A stretch of 34,785 nt of DNA from Brachionus koreanus. Taxonomy: Eukaryota; Rotifera; Eurotatoria; Ploima; Brachionidae. The DNA is taken from positions 642,021 through 676,805 of the forward strand of contig PJRA01000005.1 of the NCBI GenBank assembly GCA_016987375.1, in the 5' to 3' direction. The notes under the pieces were generated by a model. It ran no database searches and was not told the DNA's origin. It saw only the letters and a list, made by a program, of their open reading frames with translations. Position numbers and translations under genes: made by a program. Below, one piece after another: positions 19,490 through 30,093 of this stretch (positions are counted from its first letter, which is position 1; every line of letters begins with the position of its first letter).

Positions 19490-22400
19490 TCAAAAATTCT
19501 CATCGTCTTCATTATTTATTTCCTGAGACAAACGGCCAGTCTCCTTGCTCTTAACATACTGTTTTGTACCACTCAACAGTGACTCTTCCTCACTAAGTAT
19601 TTCGCTCACATCTTCGACCTCTATCTCCCTGTCACATGTCTCGGACAACGAGTTCTTTAGCAAAGAAGTCCTGGCTGGCACTTGAGGCGCCGATTTCGAA
19701 TTATTCACCACTGTATTTGCAGACGAGCTAGACTTTTTAAAATTCTCGCTAATATCCTCGTCTAGACTAGCAGTACTAATTGCTTGCTTTTTGGGCTTGT
19801 TTCTATTGTCAACGAGCACAGTGCTTTTGACCGCATCTTCAAAACTCGGCAACTCGGACTCGTTTAAACTTGAATTTTCCTTATTGGCCTCTTCTATTTC
19901 GCTTAGCATCATTTCATTATTTCGTCGCTGATTTCCGTTATTGTACATAGTACTGTTATTAATGCTCGAACTATTAAATCGTCTGTAAGTGCGCGATATT
20001 TCCAAAGCATTGCTTAGCAATGTGTCAATGTCATTGCTTTCGTTTAGAGTCGAATCGATCCGTGACGAGTTGTAAATTTGCTCGTAGTTTTTGCTTATTT
20101 TGCTTTTGGCCTTGTTTACTTTGGTCAAGAAATACTTTTGTTGATCAGTGGGCGATTTTGTTGGCGATTTGGCGCCCATTTTTTCCTTGTACAGCTTTTT
20201 CTGTTGTTTCATAACTTCGGCCTGTTTTGTCTTGGCCTTTTTGTCGTTTGTCATTTCGCCAATGTCGATCAGCTTGCCGAAGCCGGCGTTGCGCAAAAAG
20301 TCCAAAAAATTTTGGTATTTGTACAAAGTTAGCTCGATTATTTCCAACGCCTTGTCGTCATCGAGCACAGTTCGATTCATGGCCGCACTCTGTTTGCTAT
20401 TTAGTTTGCTGATCTCGTGCTGCTGCTGTTCCACTCTCGACTTGTACACACTCAGCTGAGCCTTAAGCTTGTTGTTCTCGTCTTGAAACTCGAGCAGCAA
20501 GTCTTCGAGCTGAGTTTTGGCCTCCTGTTCTTTTTGCAAAATGACGAGCAGGTCTTTGACAGAGGCGTTCTTAATTTTGTCCAAATTGGAAACGAGGTCG
20601 ACGCTTTCGTTTGGCTTTTTTGCCCGCTGGCTTCTGCTTTGGTTGCTTAGCTTGTCATAGTCGAGAGTGGAACTGGCGACTATGTAATTGCGGCTGGCAC
20701 GATGCGCACCAATTTCGTTTCTCAAGTCTTCGATTTGGTCTTGGTCTTCGTTCAAAATTTCCTCTTCGTACTCGTCGTCGTTTGGCTCGTCGTATTGGTT
20801 GTTTGACGCAGAGAGACCGAGAGCTTTGCGATAGGCCGAGCTGCCCGAAGCTCTGAAGCGACTGGCTCGGGCTGCAGTGCGCCAAGGAACGCCCGGTTTG
20901 GCTGACGGCGACTTGTTGCACAAAACAGACCCGGTCGACTTGCATCGCTTCATTTTGGACAACGAGTTGGATACTGTGTTCACTTGGGGCTTTTTTGTGA
21001 AGCTTGTGTTGGTGTTTCGTCGTTTTTTTGTCCTCTTGGTGGCTAATGGCGACAGAGAAGAGGAGTTTTGAGCAGATGCGTTCTGATGAGTGAGCGGCAG
21101 CCATTCGTATTCGGTGTTATTGCCGCTGCTGTTTATCATCACTTGTTCCATTATTTTTTGTAGAGTGTCGCGGTCGATGCCGGCGTTTAATCGAACGTCA
21201 AGCACATGCATCATGGCGTTGAACTTTAGTCCGTCGAGGAGGTAGTTGGCGCCTTCGGTGGTGATTCCGCAGCCCTGCAGATCAAGGGCCTTGAGCCACA
21301 GATCGCTCTTGAACGCGTCGGCCAAATACTGCACGCCCTGGTCGCCTATCATCTCGTTCGAGTTGATCGTAATGCGCCGAATGCCGAACATGCTGTCCAG
21401 GTCCGGCCGGCCGTACCGCAAGCTGTCCTTCCAGGCCTCGTTGTGTCTCTTGAGCGCCTGGACTTTTATCAAAGTGGCCAGTATGTTTGCGCCCTCGCTA
21501 GACAAGTTACAACCAGAAAAGTCAACTCGGTTCAAGCTGCTCGTGTTCTGAATTTCTTTACATATTACTTAAAACAAAAAAAAAAGGCTTTAATTGTATC
21601 CAATGTTTTAAAAAAAATTTTATTATTTTGAAGGCTGTTTAAAAAAAAAATATCCTATTTTTAAAATTAAAATAAGAACACTAGACTGTTTGATAAAAAT
21701 GGTATATTAAAACAGGAAGGAAGTAATGCCAGGTCTCTTAAAGCTATTTAATTCATTGAGTTATTGATTAAATAGATAAAGTTGAATCATGGTGAGCTAA
21801 TTGGAGAATGAAATTTAGTTCAACCAAGATTGTCTGAACACTGTTCACACGTCTCAAAGGACAAGCAAATCGCAAACTAAGAATATTAATATAATACAAA
21901 CAAGATCTGAAAGCAATGGAGATGAATTTGATTCAATCGATATACAATTGAGAGAGATAATGTGATTATCGAGACGATAATATTTTGATAAAAAGGGGGG
22001 ATGTCATATTATTAGTTGATGTTTTGAATAATTTATCTACCATAACTTATAAATATTCATTTTACCTTATTTGGCAATTTGTTGTTGCATCTCTATTCTT
22101 TTTGGAAATCTAGTCACGTACTGGATTCAATATTTAAGCAAATCAACTTTATTGTTATATATATTCTTTATCGTTATTTAATAAAGTAATAGTAATAACT
22201 AGTCTTTCTATTAACTTCCAAATACATTACAAATATAGAACTTCATGGCAATCAGAGTTGTTCAAAATTCATAAAGTCAAAGTGAAATTTTTTTTTTTAA
22301 AAAAAGTCTTTTGACTTGACTTGATATTTTTTTGCAGTTGAATCCTTTAATAGAAAAAAGTCAATGCCTTATTTTTCGACATTTTGAAAGCATTTGACAT

Positions 22401-25392
22401 GGTCAGGCATGACCGTCTTGTTTAAGATAATTTAATTAAATGAATATTCGATTCTATCTAACAGGTGTAGAATAAAAAATTTAAGTTTGATTTTTTATAA
22501 GAGTGGAGAAGAACTATCCGATTTTTTTGATTCAAAAAACGTTTTGTTTATCGTTGGCTAGATATTATAGAAAAAGATAAAACTTTCAAGAGATAAAAAG
22601 GAAATTATAGACCTGCTAAAATAGCAACCAAACTAATCATGGCTAAACTTAGAGCCAATTTCAATCATAAATTGGGTCGTTCGCAAAGAAAGATGGCTAA
22701 AAGTTTTATTTCCACTAAACCTTTATCGAAAAGATTATAAAGAAGAATACATACATCAAAAAGTATAAAATCACATGAGACCTCATTTAAATGCTAACCA
22801 GGAGAAGGCAGCCAGGCCAAAATGTAATCGAATGCTTTTGTAATAAAGCATATATGAATTTATAATTGATGATGAATCATATCTAACTTTTGGCAACACC
22901 ACGCTGCCAGAGAATGATATTTTCTATAGCATTAATGTTAGCAAGACGCCGGAGAGTGTAAAGAACAAGTACGTTAAAAAATTTGAAGAAAAATTAAAGG
23001 TCTAGTTGGCTATTTCACAGAATAAATATAGAAAAAATGGAGTTTCGGAAAATACGAACCATATTTTGTTCCTGGTGATTTAGCGGTCAATCAACATGTC
23101 CACCTTGGAGAGTGTATTAAGAAAGGACTTGAACCAATGATTAAAGAATATTATCAGGATGGCAATTATGTATTTTNNNNNNNNNNNNNNNNNNNNNNNN
23201 NNNNNNNNNNNNNNNNNNNNNNNNNNNNNNNNNNNNNNNNNNNNNNNNNNNNNNNNNNNNNNNNNNNNNNNNNNNNGTTTATTTGGGTGATTGAAGAGCA
23301 AAAAATGTTAAGCAACTCTAAAACAAAATTCGCGCTTGCCTAAGCAATATCGAGCCGAAGGTTGTACAAGACCATGCCAAGAGTGTTTATTCTACACCCG
23401 TTAGTTCAATGGATAAATTCTTTAAAGTTTTAGTTAACATGGTTAAAAATAGTTTCTTTAAAACTTCTAAAGGGTACTAATGTAAACATTACAATTTTCT
23501 GATACAAATACCAATTTCCAATACTAAAATTAAAAAAATTTAATTTAATGATCATTCTAATGAAGAAAAATTTGTTTATGAAACAAAGTAAAATCTGCAA
23601 AATCTATTATATTGAATGGAATTTTGAATCAGAAATTGTAGCTACGAAGAACGACCTGCTATCTTGTGTCTACAAACGCTCCAAGAACTTCAAGAGGCGA
23701 CATGATTCAATTCTTCAAACTTAACAAAAGAATCAACCTAATAAGTTGGACAATACCTCCTATGCCTTGTAACTCATTGTCTCAGACAGGACCTCATGAA
23801 TCGAGAAGAATCTTCAACCCACTGCTTGCAAAGGAAACTAATTTCTTTATTAAATGAATTTTATAAGAATGGAATAGTCTACCTCGGGAAGTAATAAGTC
23901 TCAAATGTACCAATAATGTCTTTGTATACGAATCTAGTTTTCGGTGTTTCTAGCTTCCATAGATTTCTTCCTAGTAAGACATATTCACAAGCTTTATTAA
24001 TGTACACAAAAATAAGTATTATTAATGTACACAAAATTAAGTTTCCGCAGTAGGTGAAACAACAGTTGTTTCATCATTAGAACAAAAATTATAAAAAGAA
24101 AGCAAGAATTATGCCGAAAATCAAGGATCAAAACGAATTGTGTTAAATGTGGTGTTAAAATGATTTAACTCTAGATGCAATTGTGTATATACACCATGTT
24201 AGCTCTTATAGAAATTAATTTTATATGTTCAATATGTTCACTGACTAACATTGACTAACATTAATCAAAAAATTTGAAAAATTAAATTTGGTAAATTTTT
24301 TTTACTTTGCCAAATTATTCAAACAACTATGAAGCACAAGTGCCAATGTCTTATTCTAAATTTAAATTTGAGGTCAATAAAAAAATTTTTAAAAACAAAT
24401 ATCGAATGAGGAAAAATATAAAAAAAATTTACTCTGAATTTTCAATTTTTTTTTTTATTATTTTGATTTTTTTAGTCAAATATGCTTTTTTTCTTTTACT
24501 AATAAAATTTGTCAAATTATAAACAAAAAAATAGTGGTTATTCAAACTCTTTCAGACACATGAACACAAATTAAAAAAAAAATTAAATTTTTATTTACCA
24601 GCAAGCCCTTCGTCTCCAATTAAACATCTGTCCAAGCTTAAAAATTTGACTGTTTTATTCGATCTTAAACCCTTTTATTTTATTTTTTTAAATAAGAAAA
24701 AAATTAATCAAAAAAAAATTTAAATTACTTTTGAAATTTGACTGCAATCTTTAACTGTTAATGGTATATTGTATAATTCGAGTCTATTGAGTGCTGTTGA
24801 AACTGATAGACAGTCCTTAAGGCTTCGACAAACTCTATTTGTTTTTTCCCTATTGCGTATGGCCGGAGGTTTCTTTAGCTTTGCATATCCTTTCATCTTT
24901 GAGTCTTTTAACAAAAATAACCAAACCTCAAAGTTAAAGTGAGAAAAAAATAAAAATTACCACTCGGATCGCTTTCAGTGTTGTAAGTCGATTGGAAAGA
25001 AATTACTCGAAAGTGTTTTGACACACGAAGCGCATTTAAAAACGGCTCCCAGTCAGCATTTCTTTAAATTGATGTTAAATAAACATAAAGGATTCAAGAC
25101 TTTAATTTTACTTTAACTTGTCGGCCGATATGCTAAGGCTGCTGCCTGCATCGACCGAAAGAGACTGTTTAATAGACTGTAGTGGTGTAACGTTTTGGAG
25201 TGCACATAAGTGTTCGTAGTTGTCCCAAAAATTGCTGGAAAGCTGGCCTGGATAGCGCGAGCTTGAGCTTCCGTTGGCGGACAAATTGGACGGAAGAACC
25301 GTCGAGCTGATTATTGAAGGTGCAGATGTTTGCTTGAATTGATGATGTTCCATTATGTTAGAAGCTAAAATATGCGATGAAATCGATGACAT
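19490..25392 (-). CDS. CEP78: CEP78, centrosomal protein of 78 kDa, complete in five exons
   Basis: CEP78 is a leucine-rich-repeat protein of mature centrioles and the ciliary base that works with the EDD-DYRK2-VprBP ubiquitin ligase. Exons: 25392-25112, 25061-24961, 24904-24729, 24671-24599 and 21567-19490. All have GT-AG junctions and consistent phase, giving 902 codons plus stop. The first three introns are 50-57 nt and the fourth is 3031 nt. Family landmarks in order: Y-HLCALQN near residue 65; the NADWEPFL region; LKDCLS; LRR units at about 165-330 (LSLDRCLIGDEGL, VDFSGCNLSSEGA, LKALDLQGCGITTEGA); SLRYGRPDLD; the PWRTAARASR motif near 440; a coiled coil at about 534-604; and YQNFLDFLRNAGFGKL near 625. 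The protein is longer than the human one (about 700 aa), with extra Ser-rich N- and low-complexity acidic C-terminal sequence. Exon 5 is markedly GC-richer than its surroundings. Confidence 0.93.
21568..21960. other. CEP78 intron 4, left part
   Basis: AT-rich intron sequence. From about 21860 it contains a patch (ACAAACAAGATCTGAAAGCA) that leads in frame to SNGDEFDSIDIQLREIM, plausibly the last codons of an LTR-retrotransposon ORF just before the polypurine tract. Confidence 0.4.
21991..22231 (+). mobile_element. LTR-retrotransposon 3' end: polypurine tract plus LTR
   Basis: AAAAGGGGGG (21991-22000) is a polypurine tract. It is followed directly by TGTCATATTATTAG, a normal LTR start (TG), at 22002. 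Inside, TATAAATA (22049-22056) can serve as promoter and AATAAA (22180-22185) as poly(A) signal. The LTR plausibly ends at TTACA near 22231, giving about 230 bp. No second LTR was found in the window, so this is a truncated remnant. The orientation is plus, antisense to CEP78. The right boundary is a guess. Confidence 0.55.
22595..23450 (+). pseudogene. Tc1/mariner-superfamily transposase relic
   Basis: The N-terminal DNA-binding region is legible (IATKLIMAKLRANFNHKL, GRSQRKMAKSF). It is followed by the first catalytic aspartate context IIDDESYLTFG near 22865, and then PGDLAVNQHVHLGECIKKGL and PMIKEYYQDGNYVF up to the N gap (23177-23276). The second aspartate segment should lie in that gap. 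After it come RAKNVKQL and KIRACLSNIEPKVVQDHA. Stops and shifts are present throughout. It resembles the Tc3-like or mariner-related transposases whose core carries a GDLA motif. Terminal inverted repeats were not identified. It lies in CEP78 intron 4, antisense to the gene. Confidence 0.7.
23177..23276. other. assembly gap of exactly 100 N
   Basis: Exactly 100 Ns is usually a placeholder for a gap of unknown size, so the true length of this transposase relic and of CEP78 intron 4 is uncertain. Confidence 0.9.
23637..23930 (+). pseudogene. CR1/jockey-type LINE C-terminal tail
   Basis: SYEERPAILCLQTLQELQE is read in one frame. After a shift comes SRGDMIQFFKLNKRINLISW, then GPHESRRIFNPLLAKE, then EWNSLPREVISLKCTNN. 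The order YEER, L-L-TLE-RR-RGDMI-FFK, and W-SLP-EV is the canonical post-RT tail of CR1-like LINEs. The 5' part is absent. It lies in CEP78 intron 4. A tandem duplication follows at 23993-24040. Confidence 0.75.
23993..24040 (+). repeat. short tandem duplication
   Basis: ATTAATGTACACAAAA occurs twice, spaced 24 bp apart (about 23997 and 24021), separated by ATAAGTATT. It lies just beyond the LINE tail and could be its 3' terminal repeat or a slippage product. Confidence 0.5.
24041..24598. other. CEP78 intron 4, right part
   Basis: AT-rich intron sequence, ending at the exon-4 donor G|GTAAAT (minus strand). No coding or mobile signature was recognised. ORF 24307-24522 (+) is poly-A/T driven. 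Confidence 0.5.
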
Positions 25393-26476
25393 TTGATCAA
25401 AATTCGTTTATGAAAAAACGAAAATTTTTTGAAATCGAAATAAATTAAAAAGAATGACCGCGACCTCTGCGTTCAGTTGTCTAGCAATATGAACCCAATA
25501 CGGTAACCATAGAACAAATTTCAATCTAAGATAAAATGCTTTTTTTTTTTTTTAAATTATTTCTAAAGACTAAATTGAATAAATGTTTCACCTAATAAGA
25601 CAAACAAATTGTAAAATTTATTTTATTCGGCTATTGTTTTTTTTTTTCAATTAAAAATATTTAAAAAATATTAGTACAACAAAAATCTAAATAAAACAAA
25701 CATTTTGATTTAATTCTATTTCTATTTATTTAATTTTTGTAGAATTAGAGTTAATGGAATTGTGAATTTTGAAAATTGAGTATGAGACAAAATATTTAGT
25801 TAATTTATTTTTCACTAGGAATTTAAAGAATAAGAGCCATTTCATTTTATTTCTTAAAAAATCCACCTTTGTATTTTTGACTAAAAAAAAATTTTAATTT
25901 CCCTCATAAACGAAAAAAAGCCTCAAAAACTATTTTTATTTAACAGAAAGTTTTGTTTTTATTAAAATTTAGATTTTGAATTGCAGAAATTAAGCCTTCA
26001 TCATTCGTCGTAATCATCATCCTTATCATTCAGTCATGCTCATTGATTTTACTAATATAATATTTGTTTAGTTTAGTTTATTGAATAAATATAAATAGCA
26101 CAATTGATGACATACACCGTTGTTTTACACTACTATGTCTGTTAATTTTTTTTTAAATTGAATTAATTGATTAAATGAATGAGAAGAATAAGAATGGTAG
26201 AAATGGTTTATCTCTTTTTGTTGACGCTTTGATATTTCAATTTTTTAAGCAAACGCCTCTCAGAATGCTTTTTGTTTCTTGCTTTTCTTCTTTGTCTTCT
26301 TTGGTCAATTTGTCTTTATCTGGTAGTCAGACCTTTCCGACAAAACTCGATCCGACAATTTTTTAATTAAATTAAAAATACTTGATAATATTTTTTATTT
26401 ATTTATTATAATTATTAATTAATTAAAATGGTCACTAATAAATAAACAAATCAAATATTAAACTTACTTAATTAAA
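25393..26476. other. intergenic region upstream of CEP78
   Basis: This contains the CEP78 promoter side. No TATA box was chosen with confidence. A slightly richer block at 26175-26366 is open on the plus strand (63 codons) and partly on the minus strand in a basic frame (DQRRQRRKARNKKHSERRLL). Neither reading matches a family I know. Confidence 0.4.
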
Positions 26477-27080
26477 ATGTCTCAAATTCAAGATTCTAAT
26501 TTTATTGAGTTTAAAGCAACAAAAAGGGAAACCATGTATAGGTTATTTAGGAGTAAATGGTGCCCATTTTGGTATCATAACATCAAGTATCATGTATGTA
26601 TGCCATCAACTTTTGTAAATACATAGACTCGTGGACTTAAACTAGAAATATTGTCTCAAATGCCAACCGACAGCGCACTTACAAGAACAATCAATAGAAA
26701 TCGGTAGAAAAATTCTATTTATACCACGGATCCTGAGCTAAGGATCCCGGAAGATTTAAAATTTACAGCACGGGTACAACGATTTATTTTATAGGATTAA
26801 TACTCAAGACGATGAATATGAAAAGGCACGTATTATCATCTTTGCCACAGACAAAAATCTGCAAGTATTATCGGAATCGCGAGACTGTTTTGCGGATGGA
26901 ACTTTTAAGACAGCTCTACTTTAATTTACCCAATCCTGGAATATTCATGCCATAACCAGCGATAAATCTTTTCCACTTGTATTCTGCCTGCTAGAAGACA
27001 AGACAGAACTAACATATACCAGGGTTTACGAAAAACTTTTAGAAACTAAGCCAAACCTTTCAATAACATGAATACAGTTT
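26477..27080 (+). pseudogene. MULE-like transposase relic
   Basis: ATG at 26477 starts SQIQDSNFIEFKATKRETMY. After frame changes come LEILSQMPTDSALTRTINRN and TTDPELRIPEDLKFT. The core of the MULE transposase domain follows at 26815-27060: ARIIIFATDKNLQVLSESRD, CFADGTFKTA, FPLVFCLLEDKTELTYTRVY, EKLLETKPNLS. The FADGTF motif with downstream PLV--LL--KT--TY is characteristic of this family. The remaining catalytic region and the SWIM domain are missing after 27080. Stops and shifts make it non-functional. Confidence 0.72.
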
Positions 27081-28690
27081 TATTTTGCTAAATTTTAAAA
27101 ATTAATTTATTTATAGATTCTGTGAGAGTTTAACTTTAAAAACGTACAATGAGTTATAAATATAAATTAGATAATGAGAAAGCTGACAAAACATGGATTT
27201 TGACAATGAAATCTTTCAACAGCAAAGGAAAATACCTTAAAGCTTCTCTAACAACCCATGCGACATAACAATAGCAAGGGATGCTAGTAATCCTCAAAAG
27301 TAAACATTAACGACTCCCCTTTCGAAGTGACCGTACCATCAAATTTAGACTTCACTGGCTATCACCGAATTTAATTAAAAAATTTCTTTAATAAAATTTA
27401 AAGGTCAGTAAAATAATTTTAATACACTCTTTTTCGAATGAACAGTACAATGTTGAGAATTTCACTCAGATTTCTAGCCGAGTTATTAAAGTAACAGTAA
27501 AGTACGACTCAATTGATCATGAAGACCTCATTGATTTAGTTTGAACCAATATTATTGATAGCCAAAGATGTCTTTGATATCCAAAGATGTCCTATTCAAG
27601 CACACATTTCAGTTGAGCATGCTATTACAGTAAATTGTTCTAATTTTAATTTTAATTCTTAAACCTGAGAATTAAAAGGGCAAATTAGGGACCCTATTAA
27701 GATTTACTTAAGTCTTTTAGTCAGCATAATAGTTAAAAAGAAAATATCGACGAGCTATAGATTATTCACGCTGCTCAAAAAGTATACCCCTCCACTTACT
27801 GAAGTTTTTTAAATCTAGTTTACCAAAAGATTTTAACTAAAAAACGAAGAAAAGTAAAGAGATCTTTCAAAAATCTAGATGTTTTTCTCTTAAAGTAGCT
27901 TTCAATCCTGATAAATCCGATCCCGTCTTAGTCTAAAAGAATTTTGGAACAAAAACTGGCCTGATTTCATAAAATAAAACAGGATAAAATCCATTGTTAA
28001 GTAGGCTCGTATCGTAAGATAAGTGTGAAGTATCACAAGAAATAAAAAATTTCCTAAATTAGGAACAAAATAATTTTAATGAGCATATTACTCTCTTAGA
28101 AATTACAAATGCCTTTAAAAAACTCAAAGAACTTTCAGGGTCTGGTCTAGATGAATTTGTACGACAAGTTGTCTAGAAAATTTATTTGAACGAATTATTT
28201 ACACTAGAATAAATAATTTTTAATGAGCAATCAAGATTTAGTAAACATTGACGCATTGCCGATAATCTTTTTTTTCTTATTCAAAGAGTTTCAGAGTTTT
28301 TTAATAGAAAGATAAAAGAATGATGTCTAAATTTCGACAAAGCTTTTGATAATGTTTGGAACGAAGGACTAATTTATAAGCTAACTAGAACTTAATCGAC
28401 CCCCTTGTCTTATTTATTATAAGATCTTTTCTACATTTAGGATTTTTAAGAGTAAATTTAAATGGTCATTTAAGTGTTCAATACTTTATAAAAGCAGGAA
28501 ATCCACAAGAGTCAGTAACAAGTTAAGTTCTTTTTTATAAATAACATTCCAAAAAGAATCAAATTATTAATTTTCAGCATAAAAAAAGCATTAAATTTTG
28601 TAAAATTAATGAGAGATTATGTCAAATACTAATTTTTTGCGCATTACCTAGCATACACTACTAGAAGCACCAAAACAAGTAATTTGACTC
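27081..28690 (+). pseudogene. degenerate non-LTR retrotransposon
   Basis: The RT part is clear at 28081-28580: the linker ITLLEITNAFKKLKELSGSG, then RIADNLFFLIQRVSEFFNRK, LNFDKAFDNVWNEGLIYKL (motif A region) and INNIPKRIK. Many stops and shifts interrupt it. Upstream, at 27150-27660, are coding-like pieces of uncertain identity (KLDNEKADKTWILTMKSFN, SPFEVTVPSNLDFTGY, VIKVTVKYDSIDHEDLIDLV) that may be its ORF1 or an unrelated sequence. A small duplication of CCAAAGATGTC occurs near 27560-27590. The YADD-containing part was not found. Confidence 0.6.
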
Positions 28691-28723
28691 GTTCTAAAAT
28701 TTTGAATTGAATTTATAAATACT

Positions 28724-29816
28724 AAAATTATGTATATGGCTCTTAAATCCGCTCAAAATGTCAGAGAATTGATAACGACCGTTGTTGATATTCAGACTGA
28801 TGACTCAGACGCTGGTTCTGAGTATGAGGATGACCATATTTCAGAAGAGGAATTTGAAGAGTTTGACGATGCAGATGAAGAAGTTTTTGATCCGGACGAA
28901 GCTGATTTGGAAGACGATAATGTTAAAATCGATGAAGCTATCAAAATGGCTATAAGGCGGGCTATTTGTGATCAGTGGGTCAGTCAGTTTCCAGATACAG
29001 CGGATTAGGCATCTAAGGCTTGATTAGTCTAGAATAAATTAAAATTAAACAAAACAAAACGCATCGCTAATCAAGTTAAATTTTCAGGTAAACCTGGTCC
29101 GACTGCATTTGCTGCAACACGTTTAGACTCGAGTCCTCTTTCGGCTTTTCAAACAGTTATTGATAAATTAATAATCAATATTATCGTAGCTACATCTAAC
29201 CGCGAATCGGAAAATTCAAAAGTTCATTTCAAATGACTTTCGAATCAGTTTATTTATTTATTGGCGTTTTGCTCTGTCGTGGAGTATTTTGTAGTGGTGT
29301 GGCTGTTAGAAACCTATGGTCAAGAGAATATGGAATTCCAATTATCTCCGAACTTATATCAAAAAACGAATTTAATAAAACAATGAAGTTTATTCGTTTC
29401 GATGATAAAAAAACTCGACAAACACGAAGTTCAAATGATAAGTTCTGTCTAATACGAGACATTTGGGAGAGATTCATCGAAAATTCAAATTCGAAAAAAA
29501 TGTTGCGCTAATAAGATCGTTTCACAGTTCAGTGTTTTTTAAACCCGAAGACTACGTATTACGTAAGCGAATAACGAATGTTGATTTCAATCAAAAAAAA
29601 TAGGCGTAGAAAAAGTTGATCAAATGGCTAAATTTTATTCGATCAAGGCACCAACAAGACATTGTCCAATGCAGGTGTTCTATAACATTGTAAATTTAGC
29701 CGGTATCAATAGTTGGATTCTATACAAGAGCATAAATAAAAGTAATATTTCAAGAAGGGATTTTCTTATAGAGTTGATAGATAAATTTTTTTTTTTTAAA
29801 TTTAAATTTGATTAAA
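28724..29816 (+). pseudogene. piggyBac-like transposase relic lacking its catalytic core
   Basis: The piggyBac family encodes cut-and-paste transposases that target TTAA. 28730-29008 gives a highly acidic N-terminus. 29091-29232 gives GPTAFAATRLDSSPLSAF. After a frameshift, 29233-29511 gives YLFIGVLLCRGV, LWSREYGIPIISELISKNEF, MKFIRFDDKK and RDIWERFIE, the start of the DDE_Tnp_1_7 domain. The segment that should hold the catalytic aspartates is reduced to about 95 nt. 29606-29815 then resumes with the C-terminal region: VDQMAKFYSIKAPTRHCPMQ, VFYNIVNLAGINSWILYKSI, ISRRDFLIEL. The copy is thus internally deleted as well as frameshifted. No terminal repeats were recognised. Confidence 0.82.
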
Positions 29817-30088
29817 TTTTTTTTTTTTACTAATTAATTTTCATTTTGTAGTAAATAATTTTTCAAAATAGTTGATATTTCCTTTTATTTCCAAAACGAG
29901 TCAAATGACTCGTTTATAATAAATAAGAAAATTCTTTCAATAAATTTCAATTCTGTCGGTCTAAAGACTTGACAAAATTTTTGTTTTACAATTTGAAAAA
30001 TCTTGGAAATGCTTAAAAATAATTAATTAAAGATTAAACTGAAAATAAATTGAATATCAAAGTTAAATAAATACATGAGAGCAAAAAT
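29817..30088. other. 3' flank of the proline-rich gene
   Basis: AT-rich and without coding signals. It separates the piggyBac relic from the convergent minus-strand gene. Confidence 0.5.
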
Positions 30089-30093
30089 TTATT
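30088..30093 (-). terminator. poly(A) signal overlapping the stop codon
   Basis: TTTATT on the plus strand reads AATAAA on the minus strand and overlaps the TAA stop (AAA TAA ATT). No nearer downstream signal is obvious, so the 3' UTR may be very short. Confidence 0.4.

Noticed and set aside
20020..21631. Numerous ORFs on both strands across the CEP78 last exon
   Set aside because: They are out-of-frame shadows of the large GC-richer exon, which is explained fully by CEP78.
24307..24522. 71-codon plus-strand ORF in CEP78 intron 4
   Set aside because: Its composition is driven by A/T runs (K, N, F, I), with no motif or splice context.
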